DNA from: a virus
DNA: 35,518 bases
Direction: 5' to 3' (one strand)
Virus record (IMG/VR): IMGVR_UViG_3300020442_003277
Span: 1-35,518 of that record
This document shows positions 21,931 to 28,971 of the stretch, one piece after another; the first letter of the stretch is position 1, and each line of letters starts with the position of its first letter. Under the pieces are notes generated by a model that ran no database searches, was not told the DNA's origin, and saw only the letters and a list, made by a program, of their open reading frames with translations. The position numbers were made by a program, and so were the translations under genes.

Positions 21931-22416
21931 GGTTTTGACCATCACGTTACCAGCAATGACTGACCTATATCTATGTGATGTATTCTTTTTGACACCATGT
22001 CTCAACCAGGAAGGGAAGACTATAAAGTCTCCCTTATTTTGTGGTGGAATAGTTTCTACTCCACCCTTAGTCCAGTAAAATAAACTGAGATCAATTGGAT
22101 CAGTAAAGTGGACCCAAGAATAGACTGCATTAGGAGATAGATGATCGTGCTCTGGATGGTGTGCTCCCGTAGGATATATTTGCATCCAGTATGAGAATTC
22201 ATAATCACGAATCAATCCCAAGTCGTGAGCAACCTTGTCAAGTATTTGACCATAGCACTCAGAGAATACAGACTCGGGTCTCCGATCCCATTCCAAATAG
22301 TAAGAGGAAAAATGTCCTCTACCATAATCATATGAGTCTCTATTAGAAAGAAGAGCAGTTGAAACTTCTTCCAACTGCTCTTGATCGATAACTATATTAT
22401 CTCTCCACAACTCCAT
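21916..22416 (-). CDS. 2OG-Fe(II) oxygenase-like protein, HxH type (166 aa)
   Basis: The region 76-152 has the pattern of the phage 2OG-FeII_Oxy_5-type family: YWMQIYPTGAHHPEHDHLSP (H90 and H92, HxH), YSWVHFTDP, GDFIVFPSWLRHGVKKNTSH with distal H140, and RYRSVIAGN (R151) for 2-oxoglutarate. The N-terminus MELWRDNIVIDQEQLEEVST is helical. The substrate is unknown; cyanophage members may modify proteins or nucleic acids. The ATG overlaps the stop of the His-rich secreted peptide (TAATG), so it is translated together with gp32 and that peptide. It is not close in sequence to the other oxygenase of the window. Confidence 0.75.
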   Translation of the reverse strand: MELWRDNIVIDQEQLEEVSTALLSNRDSYDYGRGHFSSYYLEWDRRPESVFSECYGQILDKVAHDLGLIRDYEFSYWMQIYPTGAHHPEHDHLSPNAVYSWVHFTDPIDLSLFYWTKGGVETIPPQNKGDFIVFPSWLRHGVKKNTSHRYRSVIAGNVMVKTKNDF

Positions 22417-22664
22417 TAGTGTACATGAAACTCAAAAATGGAGCGAGGACGATAGTTGTATCTGTATCGATGCCTGCCATGTTTCCACCTATTGTGTCCA
22501 TGGCAATGCCATTCAATATCCCGATGGGGATGACTGTGGCATGTGTAATACCTTTTAGCAGGTTCGAAATGATGGTGATGATGTCCACGATTATGACGTG
22601 GATGTGCCAGGGCAGGTGCCCCAGCAGCAAAAGCCAACATCACTGCCAACATAGCAGTTTTCAT
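22416..22664 (-). CDS. Secreted histidine-rich small protein (82 aa)
   Basis: A clear signal peptide MKTAMLAVMLAFAAGAPALA with AxA cleavage leaves about 62 residues containing 17 histidines, including five in a row, plus many Arg and Tyr and two Cys (YYTCHSHPHRDIEWHCHGHN). Such composition strongly suggests metal ion binding (Zn, Ni, Cu or Co) in the periplasm or outside the cell. The start overlaps the gp32 stop and the stop overlaps the oxygenase start (both TAATG), so it is a regular operon member. I do not know a described phage family for it. Metal binding is inferred from composition only. Confidence 0.7.
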   Translation of the reverse strand: MKTAMLAVMLAFAAGAPALAHPRHNRGHHHHHFEPAKRYYTCHSHPHRDIEWHCHGHNRWKHGRHRYRYNYRPRSIFEFHVH

Positions 22665-23623
22665 TAGTCTTCTTCAGCAAGTTTTGCAAAGTAAGACATT
22701 GCATCTTCCTCATCATCTACAGGAGAAGCAGCAACTGCTTTCTCTCGGAAGTTAGAAACTTCTTCACCCCAAGAGGGTTTCGATGGGGAGACTGTAATGT
22801 CAGGGTCATTGAAACTACCACGACCTTCAGACTCATCCTCCAGGGATTCATCAACAGGACGGGCAGGTGTGGGTGCCTTGCCAAGGACAAGATCCAAACG
22901 CTGCTTCAGTTGCTCATAGGTCTTGAAGTTTTTAGCGTCTTCAAACTCTGCGAGAGAGTATGCATCTTTCCAGATTGCTTCCAGACGATCATCAGAGAAG
23001 TCTTCAAGCACTCCAGGAGAAGCAAACTCAGACTTGTCATAATTCCAGTAACCATCGACCTTGCGGATCTTCAGTTTGAAATTAGCACCAGTCCAGAAGT
23101 TGAAGGGATCCAGAGGAGTTTCGTCAGCAAATGCAGGTTGCATTGCCTCAACGATTTTATCAAAGATCTTCTTACCATACTTGTAGAGGAAAACCTTACC
23201 CTCATTTTCAGGGTGTGCAGGATCACTGACAACATAGATGTTGCTGTAGTAAGAGAGCTTACGCTTCTGAGCACGAGCAACTTCCTTGTCAGAATCACGA
23301 CCACTATTCCAGAGTTGGCGATTCAACTCAGCAACAGGATCATCCTTGCCAACAGTGGTCAAAGAGTTTTCGATATACCACTGACCGCCAGGACCCTTAA
23401 AAGCATGGGACCAGATCTTTGCCCAAGGCATTTCTTCGCCATCGGGTGCGGGCAAGAAACGGATAACAGCATAACCGTTACCAGACTTGTCCATCTCGGG
23501 TTTCCAGAGACGCTCGTCAGGACCAGCGCCACCCGAAGGTTGATTAATTTTTTCGATCTCTCGTGTCAGTTTTGCCAGCGAGTTGCCAGCAGCGGACGCT
23601 TTTTTGAGGGATGCGAATGACAT
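22664..23623 (-). CDS. 32: gp32-like single-stranded DNA-binding protein (319 aa)
   Basis: The N-terminus MSFASLKKASAAGNSLAKLT is the basic cooperativity region of gp32. The core has the cyanophage gp32 OB-fold landmarks: GNGYAVIRFLPAPDGEEMPW, KIWSHAFKGPGGQWYIENSL, YSNIYVVSDPAHPENEGKVF and PFNFWTGANFKLKIRKVDGY. The C-terminus is acidic (PVDDEEDAMSYFAKLAEED), as expected for binding gp59 and other replication proteins. The Cys zinc finger of T4 gp32 is absent. GGAG lies 9 bases before the ATG. It has a sigma70-type promoter with an embedded late-type box upstream, and follows gp59 and a small gene as in T4. Confidence 0.92.
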   Translation of the reverse strand: MSFASLKKASAAGNSLAKLTREIEKINQPSGGAGPDERLWKPEMDKSGNGYAVIRFLPAPDGEEMPWAKIWSHAFKGPGGQWYIENSLTTVGKDDPVAELNRQLWNSGRDSDKEVARAQKRKLSYYSNIYVVSDPAHPENEGKVFLYKYGKKIFDKIVEAMQPAFADETPLDPFNFWTGANFKLKIRKVDGYWNYDKSEFASPGVLEDFSDDRLEAIWKDAYSLAEFEDAKNFKTYEQLKQRLDLVLGKAPTPARPVDESLEDESEGRGSFNDPDITVSPSKPSWGEEVSNFREKAVAASPVDDEEDAMSYFAKLAEED

Positions 23624-23675
23624 GATTGTATTCTCCGTATTTGTTGTGTGTAGTTGGATTGGTTGCTACTGGATA

Positions 23676-23704
23676 ATCGTAGCATACTATTTAGTCGTTG
23701 TCAA
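23676..23704 (-). promoter_or_regulatory. gp32 promoter: sigma70 boxes with a late box in the spacer
   Basis: Minus-strand -35 TTGACA (23699-23704) and -10 TACGAT (23676-23681) are 17 bases apart. The spacer contains CTAAATA (23688-23694), a late-type -10. The stop codon of the upstream 113-aa gene (23691-23693) lies within the same sequence. Confidence 0.65.
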
Positions 23705-24032
23705 TTTCCTGTTGTGCCGCTTTCTCAAGCGTCTCCACCATGGCATCCATGCACTCCATCATGGTCTTATAACCAAAGGCATTGCACAGTGCGTTGATTC
23801 TAGTTTTCATATCTGCTGCTGCAGAATCAGTCTTAGCAGCAAGTGACAGTCTAGTATAGAAAGTTTTCTGCTTGTCGATTAGATTTTTACAATCCTGAAT
23901 ATGATCTAGTTTTTCTTCGGGACTCATGTCCGACAGTAAACTAGTCCTGCTTGCAACTTCCTGATAGGTTTGGAAGATCTTTTCTAAATCTCCTTTGACC
24001 TGATCAGATGCAAAAAATGTGCTATCATTCAT
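23691..24032 (-). CDS. Helical protein in the DsbA position (113 aa)
   Basis: The gene sits between gp59 and gp32, where T4 has dsbA (a dsDNA-binding late-promoter factor). The protein MNDSTFFASDQVKGDLEKIF is all-helical with LSLAAKTDSAAADMKTRINA and a C-terminal DAMVETLEKAAQQEIDND. Length (113 aa) is somewhat above T4 DsbA (89 aa), and I see no clear sequence match, so the DsbA relation is by position only. Its ATG overlaps the gp59 stop (4 bases). Its 3' end carries the gp32 promoter. Confidence 0.65.
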   Translation of the reverse strand: MNDSTFFASDQVKGDLEKIFQTYQEVASRTSLLSDMSPEEKLDHIQDCKNLIDKQKTFYTRLSLAAKTDSAAADMKTRINALCNAFGYKTMMECMDAMVETLEKAAQQEIDND

Positions 24033-24628
24033 AGTTTTTCCTCTATGGTCTTCAGTATGATTTGTTTATACTTCTTACAATCAATATCTAAAAACGGTTG
24101 ATACTTTTCGATCTTCAATTTAGTGTCTTGCCAAATTGGATCATTTAATACCTTATCGATGCGACTAACATAACCAAGACAATAATTAAATACTACCAAA
24201 GTCTCTAGGTTAATCTCACTTGCGTAAAATCTTTTTAGTAAGAAGGGATGCTTACCTTTCTCTGCTGCAAATAACTTATCGAAGTTTTCTTCATATGGAT
24301 AACCGATATCATCCAAGAGAATATTTACATCCTGTTTAAATTTATAAGTAAATGATTCTTGAAGTGACTTCCACTGTTGATATACATCTAAACTGAAGTT
24401 TCTTAAGTAACCTTTACCATCACACACAAAATTAGCAACAAAATAATCCAGCATTTCTGCATCGGAAAACTTTGTTGCTAACTTCTTGAAAAAATATCTA
24501 TCATTTCTTTGCTCAAATGACTTCTCGCTTGCACGAGACTTGCCACGATACTTCACATAATCATAATCTGGTTTGGTGAAGTGATTTTTCAATGCGAGAT
24601 ACATCTTATACACTTCAAATCCTGTCAC
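24029..24628 (-). CDS. 59: gp59-like replicative helicase loader (199 aa)
   Basis: The protein matches T4 gp59 in length (217 aa) and layout: TGFEVYKMYLALKNHFTKPD and YDYVKYRGKS, NDRYFFKKLATKFSDAEMLD, YFVANFVCD, and KFKQDVNILLDDIGYPYEEN in the middle, then FDKLFAAEKGKHPFLLKRFY and a final KIEKYQPFLDIDCKKYKQII. gp59 binds forked DNA and gp32 and loads the gp41 helicase. It overlaps gp33 (4 bases) and the 113-aa gene (4 bases), preserving the gp33-gp59-x-gp32 order. All-helical and basic, as expected. Confidence 0.88.
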   Translation of the reverse strand: MTGFEVYKMYLALKNHFTKPDYDYVKYRGKSRASEKSFEQRNDRYFFKKLATKFSDAEMLDYFVANFVCDGKGYLRNFSLDVYQQWKSLQESFTYKFKQDVNILLDDIGYPYEENFDKLFAAEKGKHPFLLKRFYASEINLETLVVFNYCLGYVSRIDKVLNDPIWQDTKLKIEKYQPFLDIDCKKYKQIILKTIEEKL

Positions 24629-24873
24629 AGTGGCAGCACTCCCTTTGATGTTTGTTTAATGTAGTTAAGTCGTTGTGCTTCATGCCGAAGTCTTTCTTTT
24701 AGTGGTTTGGACAACAGCTTAGGCACTGTTTCGATCTCAATCTCATTTTCTTGGCAGTAAGTTACGACTGCTTCGATATAAGAGATCAATCCCCCACTCG
24801 TTTTAACAAGTTTTTCGATCTCCATAGAAAACTTCGACGGAGTGAGAAACTTTTCGTCAGTTTCCTTTGGCAT
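24625..24873 (-). CDS. 33: gp33-like late transcription coactivator (82 aa)
   Basis: I place the start at the ATG at 24871-24873 (MPKETDEKFLTPSKFSMEIE), just inside the end of the exonuclease gene; the frame is open farther upstream over that gene. The block EIEKLVKTSGGLISYIEAVV, then TYCQENEIEIETVPKLLSKP, LKERLRHEAQRLNYI and a final VLPL corresponds to the late transcription accessory family (T4 gp33). gp33 links RNA polymerase carrying gp55 to the sliding clamp at late promoters. It overlaps gp59 by 4 bases. The many TATAAATA-type boxes in this window would be its targets. Confidence 0.75.
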   Translation of the reverse strand: MPKETDEKFLTPSKFSMEIEKLVKTSGGLISYIEAVVTYCQENEIEIETVPKLLSKPLKERLRHEAQRLNYIKQTSKGVLPL

Positions 24874-25537
24874 TTGCAAACTCTTCGATGTAGGTTTTAA
24901 GTAACTGTAAATAGTCATCAAGATTGTACTTCTCAAACACTTGAATAGACCCGTCTTCAACCGCGATAAGTGTGACAATTTTCTTTACCTCAATTCCTGT
25001 CCTTTCTAGAAACATCGCTGCGTATGCAGTTTCTTGCACAAAATAGTGCTCGATGTAATCTTCTTTCTTTTCCTTAGTTGAGGTTTTAAAATCGATTACT
25101 GCCAATTCGCCATCGAATTCAGCAATACAGTCAACCCTACCAGCTAGTCCAAGATAATGTGAGTAAAGAAAACCCTCCAAACAATGAATGTTATCAATCC
25201 GATTGAGCGTAGCCTTTGCGGACTGAAACATTCTAACAGACAATGGATTGTTTGCCAAGTACTTTTTTAGATCTAGATTATCTTTGAAATAGTCTTCAGT
25301 GATACTGTGAAATGCTGTGCCCCGTTGTGTAGCACGGGCAGTGATGCGATTAGCCTCCGTTTCACCAATTTTTCTTCGCCAATCTGCGAAGAATGCAGCG
25401 TTTTTAAACGATGTGATTGAGGTAACACTCGGGTAATATTTATCTGCTCCAGGGATGGGATAAAATCTTACCCCATCTTCACTCACAGGTTCGACATCGG
25501 GAGTATCGATGTCAACATGGACAAAATTAAATGGCAT
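24857..25537 (-). CDS. PD-(D/E)XK exonuclease, RecB/MGME1-like (226 aa)
   Basis: The catalytic pattern of RecB-type nucleases is seen: an N-terminal ...YYPSVTSITSF, RGTAFHSITEDYF (H77), GRVDCIAEFDGELAVIDFKT with D136, D149 and K151, and the downstream helix motif QETAYAAMF (Q168). Cyanophages carry this family, related to the mitochondrial MGME1 exonuclease, probably for host DNA degradation or recombination and end processing. It lies between phoH and gp33 in the operon; the ATG overlaps the phoH stop (TAATG). Confidence 0.82.
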   Translation of the reverse strand: MPFNFVHVDIDTPDVEPVSEDGVRFYPIPGADKYYPSVTSITSFKNAAFFADWRRKIGETEANRITARATQRGTAFHSITEDYFKDNLDLKKYLANNPLSVRMFQSAKATLNRIDNIHCLEGFLYSHYLGLAGRVDCIAEFDGELAVIDFKTSTKEKKEDYIEHYFVQETAYAAMFLERTGIEVKKIVTLIAVEDGSIQVFEKYNLDDYLQLLKTYIEEFANAKGN

Positions 25538-26301
25538 TAGAATCCGAGATTGTATTTGCTGATAAGGTAGGATTTAACGAGACCAGATCTAACGATATCA
25601 TCAATACCAAATTCAATACATGAAAACTCTTCCATGTTTTGTAGAATTTTAATGAAGTCTGAGATACCAGATCTTTCATGGTCTCTAGTAAGGTCAGACT
25701 GTGTGATGTCACCACACAACATGATCTTAGAGTCTTCACCGATACGGGTGATCATAGAATCTAACTCATGGAAGTTTAGATTACTGAATTCATCTACAAT
25801 AACAATGGCATTATCAAGAGTAACACCCCTAATAAAACTTGTAGACCAGAAACTAATAGTTTCCTGCGCTCGGAGGTTGTCATATAGCATCTCAAATGAA
25901 TTGTCATCTGGCATACTAAACATGTATCTCACCATATTTTTGTATGGGATTTGATACAGTGCAGATTTATCTTCATGGTCTCCAGGTAAGAAACCAATCT
26001 CTCTTGTAGGCACAAGTGACCTTACGATATAAATTTTATCATAAGGTGTGGCATCGTCAAGCACCTCTCTAAGTGCCATGTAGAGAGTAATGAAAGTTTT
26101 ACCAGTGCCTGCTGCACCATGAAGTAAAAGATTTTTTCCAAGATCATACTGCTCAAAAGCAACAGTCTGATTCTCAGTCAACGGTTTGATAGGCACCATG
26201 TAGGAGCTATCAATAGGTTTCTTTCTTTTCATCTGCTTCGAACTCATACCAGGACGGACAGGGTTTGCACTACTGGTGTTACGCTTTCTTGCTCTAGCCA
26301 T
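25537..26301 (-). CDS. phoH: PhoH-like P-loop ATPase (254 aa)
   Basis: The N-terminus is a basic extension (MARARKRNTSSANPVRPGMS). The core starts PLTENQTVAFEQYDLGKNLL, then Walker A GAAGTGKT (62-69), IVRSLVPTREIGFLPGDHED, Walker B IVIVDEF (D170, E171) and the sensor GDITQSDLTRD. This is the PhoH family, common in marine phages. Its role is unclear: RNA-related or phosphate-stress helicase-like ATPase have been suggested. It precedes the exonuclease (TAATG overlap) and follows the 77-aa gene by one base. Confidence 0.9.
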   Translation of the reverse strand: MARARKRNTSSANPVRPGMSSKQMKRKKPIDSSYMVPIKPLTENQTVAFEQYDLGKNLLLHGAAGTGKTFITLYMALREVLDDATPYDKIYIVRSLVPTREIGFLPGDHEDKSALYQIPYKNMVRYMFSMPDDNSFEMLYDNLRAQETISFWSTSFIRGVTLDNAIVIVDEFSNLNFHELDSMITRIGEDSKIMLCGDITQSDLTRDHERSGISDFIKILQNMEEFSCIEFGIDDIVRSGLVKSYLISKYNLGF

Positions 26302-26302
26302 A

Positions 26303-26536
26303 TCAAGTAAATCGACTCAAATTTGCACGGGGGTGATGACTCTGCACTTTGGACATCACTTCTTTGAAACCATCAGACTGTTTGGGTTTACCATAGATGG
26401 TGCCTGTTGGCGAGGCTGCCTCCCAGTCCTTATCCCAATCAGGATTATCCTCCTTCCACTGACAGTATTCTGCCATTGACATTCGGAATTCTTTTTTCTC
26501 TCCAGTCTTGAGATTTTTTACATTGTATGTAGGCAT
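26303..26536 (-). CDS. Conserved FmdB-like cyanophage protein without cysteines (77 aa)
   Basis: The start MPTYNVKNLKTGEKKEFRMS resembles the FmdB-type small protein family (MPTY.. N-terminus), followed by MAEYCQWKEDNPDWDKDW and a C-terminal DGFKEVMSKVQSHHPRANLS. I recall this DGFKEV end in many T4-like phage proteins. The CxxC zinc ribbon of true FmdB proteins is missing; only one cysteine is present. Function unknown. It is a member of the thyX-phoH operon with one-base spacing on both sides. Confidence 0.7.
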   Translation of the reverse strand: MPTYNVKNLKTGEKKEFRMSMAEYCQWKEDNPDWDKDWEAASPTGTIYGKPKQSDGFKEVMSKVQSHHPRANLSRFT

Positions 26537-26719
26537 TTAACAGTCCTCCTCTTTTTTGAATTGTTTACGACACTTCTTGACCTCTTTCAATTCTTCTTTG
26601 ATCATTTGATATGCATCTTCAGGAGTGATACGTCTTGACATTTCCATGGCAATAGTATATTCAACTCGTGTGCCGAAGTGTTTGAGTGCTTCTTCAAATG
26701 AATTTAGCTCTTCATACAT
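26537..26719 (-). CDS. Conserved cyanophage small protein (60 aa)
   Basis: I choose the ATG at 26717-26719, overlapping the thyX stop (TGATG), giving MYEELNSFEEALKHFGTRVE and a helical, charged remainder TPEDAYQMIKEELKEVKKCR with a Lys/Glu-rich end. Similar short proteins with FEEALKHFGTRVEY occur in cyanomyoviruses, as I recall. No function is known. It lies directly after thyX and before the FmdB-like gene. Confidence 0.7.
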   Translation of the reverse strand: MYEELNSFEEALKHFGTRVEYTIAMEMSRRITPEDAYQMIKEELKEVKKCRKQFKKEEDC

Positions 26720-27429
26720 CAATCAATCCTCAAAGAAGGTTGTAGGCAGTTGCAATCGTCTAGATGCTCAGAGCATCCACAGTCCCCCTCAGCACACCAC
26801 CCAAGCGCCTCAGAGACGATTGGAAACTGGCAGATGAAGTGCTGCTTACAAAGCTCAGCGATGTCCATGTGCTCCTTCTGAGTGCCATTGGCAGTCCTCA
26901 GATTAATATAATGGATCCATGAACGCAGATTGCCCGTCATGTAAAGTTTTGTCCCTACGGCGAGGGGAAGCACAAAACGAGCACACTCCTTTGCAATTCC
27001 TTCTTCAAGCATCCTCTGATATAGATCCATACCTGCAGCAAAATGATGCTGCATCAAGATCTCAAATTTCTGTTTAGTAAACGGGTCAAGATCATCTGTA
27101 GAATTCTGACGATTCTTGTTGTCCTGACGACGGAGCTCTGGGAGTGAGATCTTCTCCGCGAGTAGGGAAGAATCAGCATAGCGTTGGGAAAACTCTTGAA
27201 AACAGAAGGATCTATGACGCAAAATTTGAGCTGCCAGTCCCCTGGTAGTCTCAATCTCAAGAGTCATTGTTGCTTGCTCAAACACAGACCAGTGCCCATG
27301 CTTAATACAATACTTCAACAGTCCTGCAACCTTAGGATTCTCCTGATTTGCAGGATTGCTTACGCGAGCAATATACCCAATTGTTTTCTCTGCATCAGGA
27401 GTGACAGAGACCAAACATACTTTACTCAT
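26719..27429 (-). CDS. thyX: Flavin-dependent thymidylate synthase ThyX (236 aa)
   Basis: ThyX makes dTMP from dUMP with FAD and methylene-THF. The signature RHRSFCFQEFSQRY (71-84) is present, with S81 and R83, and Cys at the first Ser position of the RHRxxS motif. Further family features are GYIARVSNPANQENPKVAGL, HGHWSVFEQATMTLEIETTR and NLRSWIHYINLRTANGTQKE. The C-terminus has a Cys-rich extension (C212, C217, C219, C226, C228, with H222), unusual as I recall. The gene overlaps the upstream membrane protein gene by 4 bases and supplies thymidine nucleotides for phage DNA synthesis. Confidence 0.92.
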   Translation of the reverse strand: MSKVCLVSVTPDAEKTIGYIARVSNPANQENPKVAGLLKYCIKHGHWSVFEQATMTLEIETTRGLAAQILRHRSFCFQEFSQRYADSSLLAEKISLPELRRQDNKNRQNSTDDLDPFTKQKFEILMQHHFAAGMDLYQRMLEEGIAKECARFVLPLAVGTKLYMTGNLRSWIHYINLRTANGTQKEHMDIAELCKQHFICQFPIVSEALGWCAEGDCGCSEHLDDCNCLQPSLRID

Positions 27430-27659
27430 TTACCAAATAGCATTCTAGAAATAATAATTAAACCAATAGACTTGAAGTAACCTATAGCAGGCAGTCCAAA
27501 GATTGCAGGCATTACCCAATTCCATACTAACATGAAAAGCAAAGGAATGCAAAGCAGTCCTACAATGATTCCAAGTTTCTGTGCTCTTGTGCGAGGAAGT
27601 GGGACCTCTTCGATGTCTTCCTCCACCTCGTCTTTAAATTTATTGAAATAGATGGTCAT
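27426..27659 (-). CDS. Small membrane protein (77 aa)
   Basis: The N-terminus MTIYFNKFKDEVEEDIEEVP is acidic and cytoplasmic in type, then PRTRAQKLG, followed by two hydrophobic stretches: IIVGLLCIPLLFMLVWNWVM (about 30-50) and IGYFKSIGLIIISRMLF at the end. This is a small one- or two-span membrane protein of unknown function, recalled as conserved in cyanomyoviruses. Four-base overlaps join it to the 89-aa gene and thyX. Confidence 0.7.
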   Translation of the reverse strand: MTIYFNKFKDEVEEDIEEVPLPRTRAQKLGIIVGLLCIPLLFMLVWNWVMPAIFGLPAIGYFKSIGLIIISRMLFGK

Positions 27660-27925
27660 TTCTTTTTCTTTTTAGGAGCATTAGGATCAACCCAGAGTTT
27701 AGGATTTGCTCTACCTTCAGTCTGTGTCATATTCACAAAGTCATGACGATATAGATCCCAATAATAATCAAAAATGTCCACCTTTTTGGCTGCAGAAACA
27801 ATATCAAATTTTGTTATGCCATCTTGCAGATATTCTACAAGATAGGCAGTGTAAGGAAGTGATCGATCCGTCGCAACAGAAGGATCACATTCCTTATGAA
27901 TGAATTTCAACCTCGACCTCCCCAT
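27656..27925 (-). CDS. Conserved hypothetical protein (89 aa)
   Basis: The protein MGRSRLKFIHKECDPSVATD contains YTAYLVEYLQDGITKFDIVS and DIFDYYWDLYRHDFVNMTQT, ending with a poly-lysine tail after DPNAPK. It is mixed alpha/beta in appearance and basic. I recall similar proteins in cyanomyoviruses with the DYYWD..Y.HD motif, without known function. The start overlaps the end of the 154-aa gene by 19 bases. Confidence 0.68.
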   Translation of the reverse strand: MGRSRLKFIHKECDPSVATDRSLPYTAYLVEYLQDGITKFDIVSAAKKVDIFDYYWDLYRHDFVNMTQTEGRANPKLWVDPNAPKKKKK

Positions 27926-28371
27926 TGGATTTGTGGAAATGCTTCAGAGACTACTGTTTTAGTAATCCGTTTGTATTTCTCACCCAGTCTACCATCCTTT
28001 ACCAGACAAAGCAACTCTGCTTCTTCTGCGGACAATCCTTCCAACAGTTGCACAAACATTGACTCCCTTTTGAGACCAGGAAGTTTGTCAGCACCACCTT
28101 TGAAGAAACGGTAGAGACCTTTATATTCAGACTCCAGTCTAGTATGCTCCGTGCCAACTGGAGCATCGTTAGGGGTGTATGGCACATCACCTTCAGGCAG
28201 CACTGAGATAAGACTATCATCAAAATTAATGATAAGAATCTGTCTCAGTGCTGTGCTGTTGTGATCACGAAGAAGTTTTACCTTCTCGCTTTTGGTCTTT
28301 GCGTTAGAAACTTTTCTAAGCACTTCAGAAAGCAGCAGTCTTTTATTGCTGTTTTGTAATCCTGCGGGCAT
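27907..28371 (-). CDS. DUF6433-like conserved protein (154 aa)
   Basis: The protein begins MPAGLQNSNKRLLLSEVLRK and has a helical Lys-rich start, the segment LLRDHNSTALRQILIINFDD, DVPYTPNDAPVGTEHTRLES, YKGLYRFFKGGADKLPGLKR and a C-terminal LEGLSAEEAELLCLVKDGRL. I recognise this as the DUF6433 family found in many T4-like phages. Function is unknown. It heads the operon that continues through thyX to gp32. The family name is from memory. Confidence 0.75.
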   Translation of the reverse strand: MPAGLQNSNKRLLLSEVLRKVSNAKTKSEKVKLLRDHNSTALRQILIINFDDSLISVLPEGDVPYTPNDAPVGTEHTRLESEYKGLYRFFKGGADKLPGLKRESMFVQLLEGLSAEEAELLCLVKDGRLGEKYKRITKTVVSEAFPQIQWGGRG

Positions 28372-28382
28372 AATAAACTCCT

Positions 28383-28610
28383 TTAATCATCATCTTCTTC
28401 ATCCTCCCAAAATTCTACATCATTTCTAATGTAAAGGAGATCGTCTGATATAAGCATACCATCTTCTCCTATCATTTCTGGGTGTGTAATTGACTTAGCG
28501 AAGGCAGCGTTTTCGATATAGTCTTCAACGTATCCTTTTGCTAACCATGAAACTGTAATGCCTAAAATAAAGGCACCGACAGTTACTAAAACTACCAATG
28601 CAACTAACAT
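28383..28610 (-). CDS. Single-span membrane protein (75 aa)
   Basis: MLVALVVLVTVGAFILGITV is a strong N-terminal membrane anchor, followed by SWLAKGYVEDYIENAAFA and a soluble acidic end with WEDEEDDD. GGAGGAG just before the ATG is an excellent ribosome binding site. Two late-type boxes lie upstream (28625-28632 and 28670-28677). No family is recognised with certainty. It may be a membrane-anchored adaptor. Confidence 0.7.
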   Translation of the reverse strand: MLVALVVLVTVGAFILGITVSWLAKGYVEDYIENAAFAKSITHPEMIGEDGMLISDDLLYIRNDVEFWEDEEDDD

Positions 28611-28624
28611 GGTCTCCTCCTTAT

Positions 28625-28677
28625 CTATTTACAATGATATGGAAACCTACCTCCTTCGCTAACTAAGATTATTTATA
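28625..28677 (-). promoter_or_regulatory. Two late-type promoter boxes before the membrane protein gene
   Basis: The minus strand carries TATAAATA (28670-28677, overlapping the glutaredoxin stop) and TGTAAATA (28625-28632). The first is a perfect late -10; the second is weaker and very near the ribosome binding site. Confidence 0.5.
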
Positions 28678-28909
28678 GGAGGTTCTGCTCCCTCAAATAC
28701 TGGACAGTCTCAACGCAACCGCCGAGATTCTTTCCGCCCTCTACGACTTGAGGAAATGTAGCACCTTCACCAAACTGAGAATAAAATCCAGATCGATCAA
28801 AGTCTCGACCAAGTTTATATTCTACAAATTTAAAATCGTAATGCTGCATTACTGTAACAATCTTCTGACAGTATGGGCAACCGTCTCTGGAATAAATGGT
28901 GTAATTCAT
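28673..28909 (-). CDS. Glutaredoxin (78 aa)
   Basis: A complete glutaredoxin fold: MNYTIYSRDGCPYCQKIVTV with the CPYC active site (C11 and C14), FKFVEYKLGRDFDRSGF, the cis-proline TFPQV motif, and GGKNLGGCVETVQYLREQ for glutathione binding. It transfers electrons from glutathione, most likely to phage or host ribonucleotide reductase. A terminator of the upstream gene and a late-type box lie in the short 5' gap. Confidence 0.9.
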   Translation of the reverse strand: MNYTIYSRDGCPYCQKIVTVMQHYDFKFVEYKLGRDFDRSGFYSQFGEGATFPQVVEGGKNLGGCVETVQYLREQNLL

Positions 28910-28922
28910 GAATGCTCCAAAT

Positions 28923-28947
28923 AAAAAAGGGACACCGCAGTGTCCCC
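28923..28947 (-). terminator. Intrinsic terminator of the outer-membrane-protein gene
   Basis: On the minus strand GGGACAC and GTGTCCC (28940-28946 with 28929-28935) form a 7-bp stem with a TGCG loop, followed directly by six T. It lies 25 bases after the stop of the 125-aa gene. Confidence 0.88.
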
Positions 28948-28958
28948 AGATTGTGTTT

Positions 28959-28965
28959 TATTTAG
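28959..28965 (-). promoter_or_regulatory. Late-type box CTAAATA before glutaredoxin
   Basis: TCTAAATAA on the minus strand lies between the 125-aa gene and the terminator hairpin, so a transcript from it would first have to pass the terminator to reach the glutaredoxin gene. Confidence 0.4.
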
Positions 28966-28971
28966 ACCGTA

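Noticed and set aside
22910-23620. 236-codon plus-strand frame opposite gp32
   Set aside because: Antisense shadow of gp32, whose family match is clear; composition is not protein-like.
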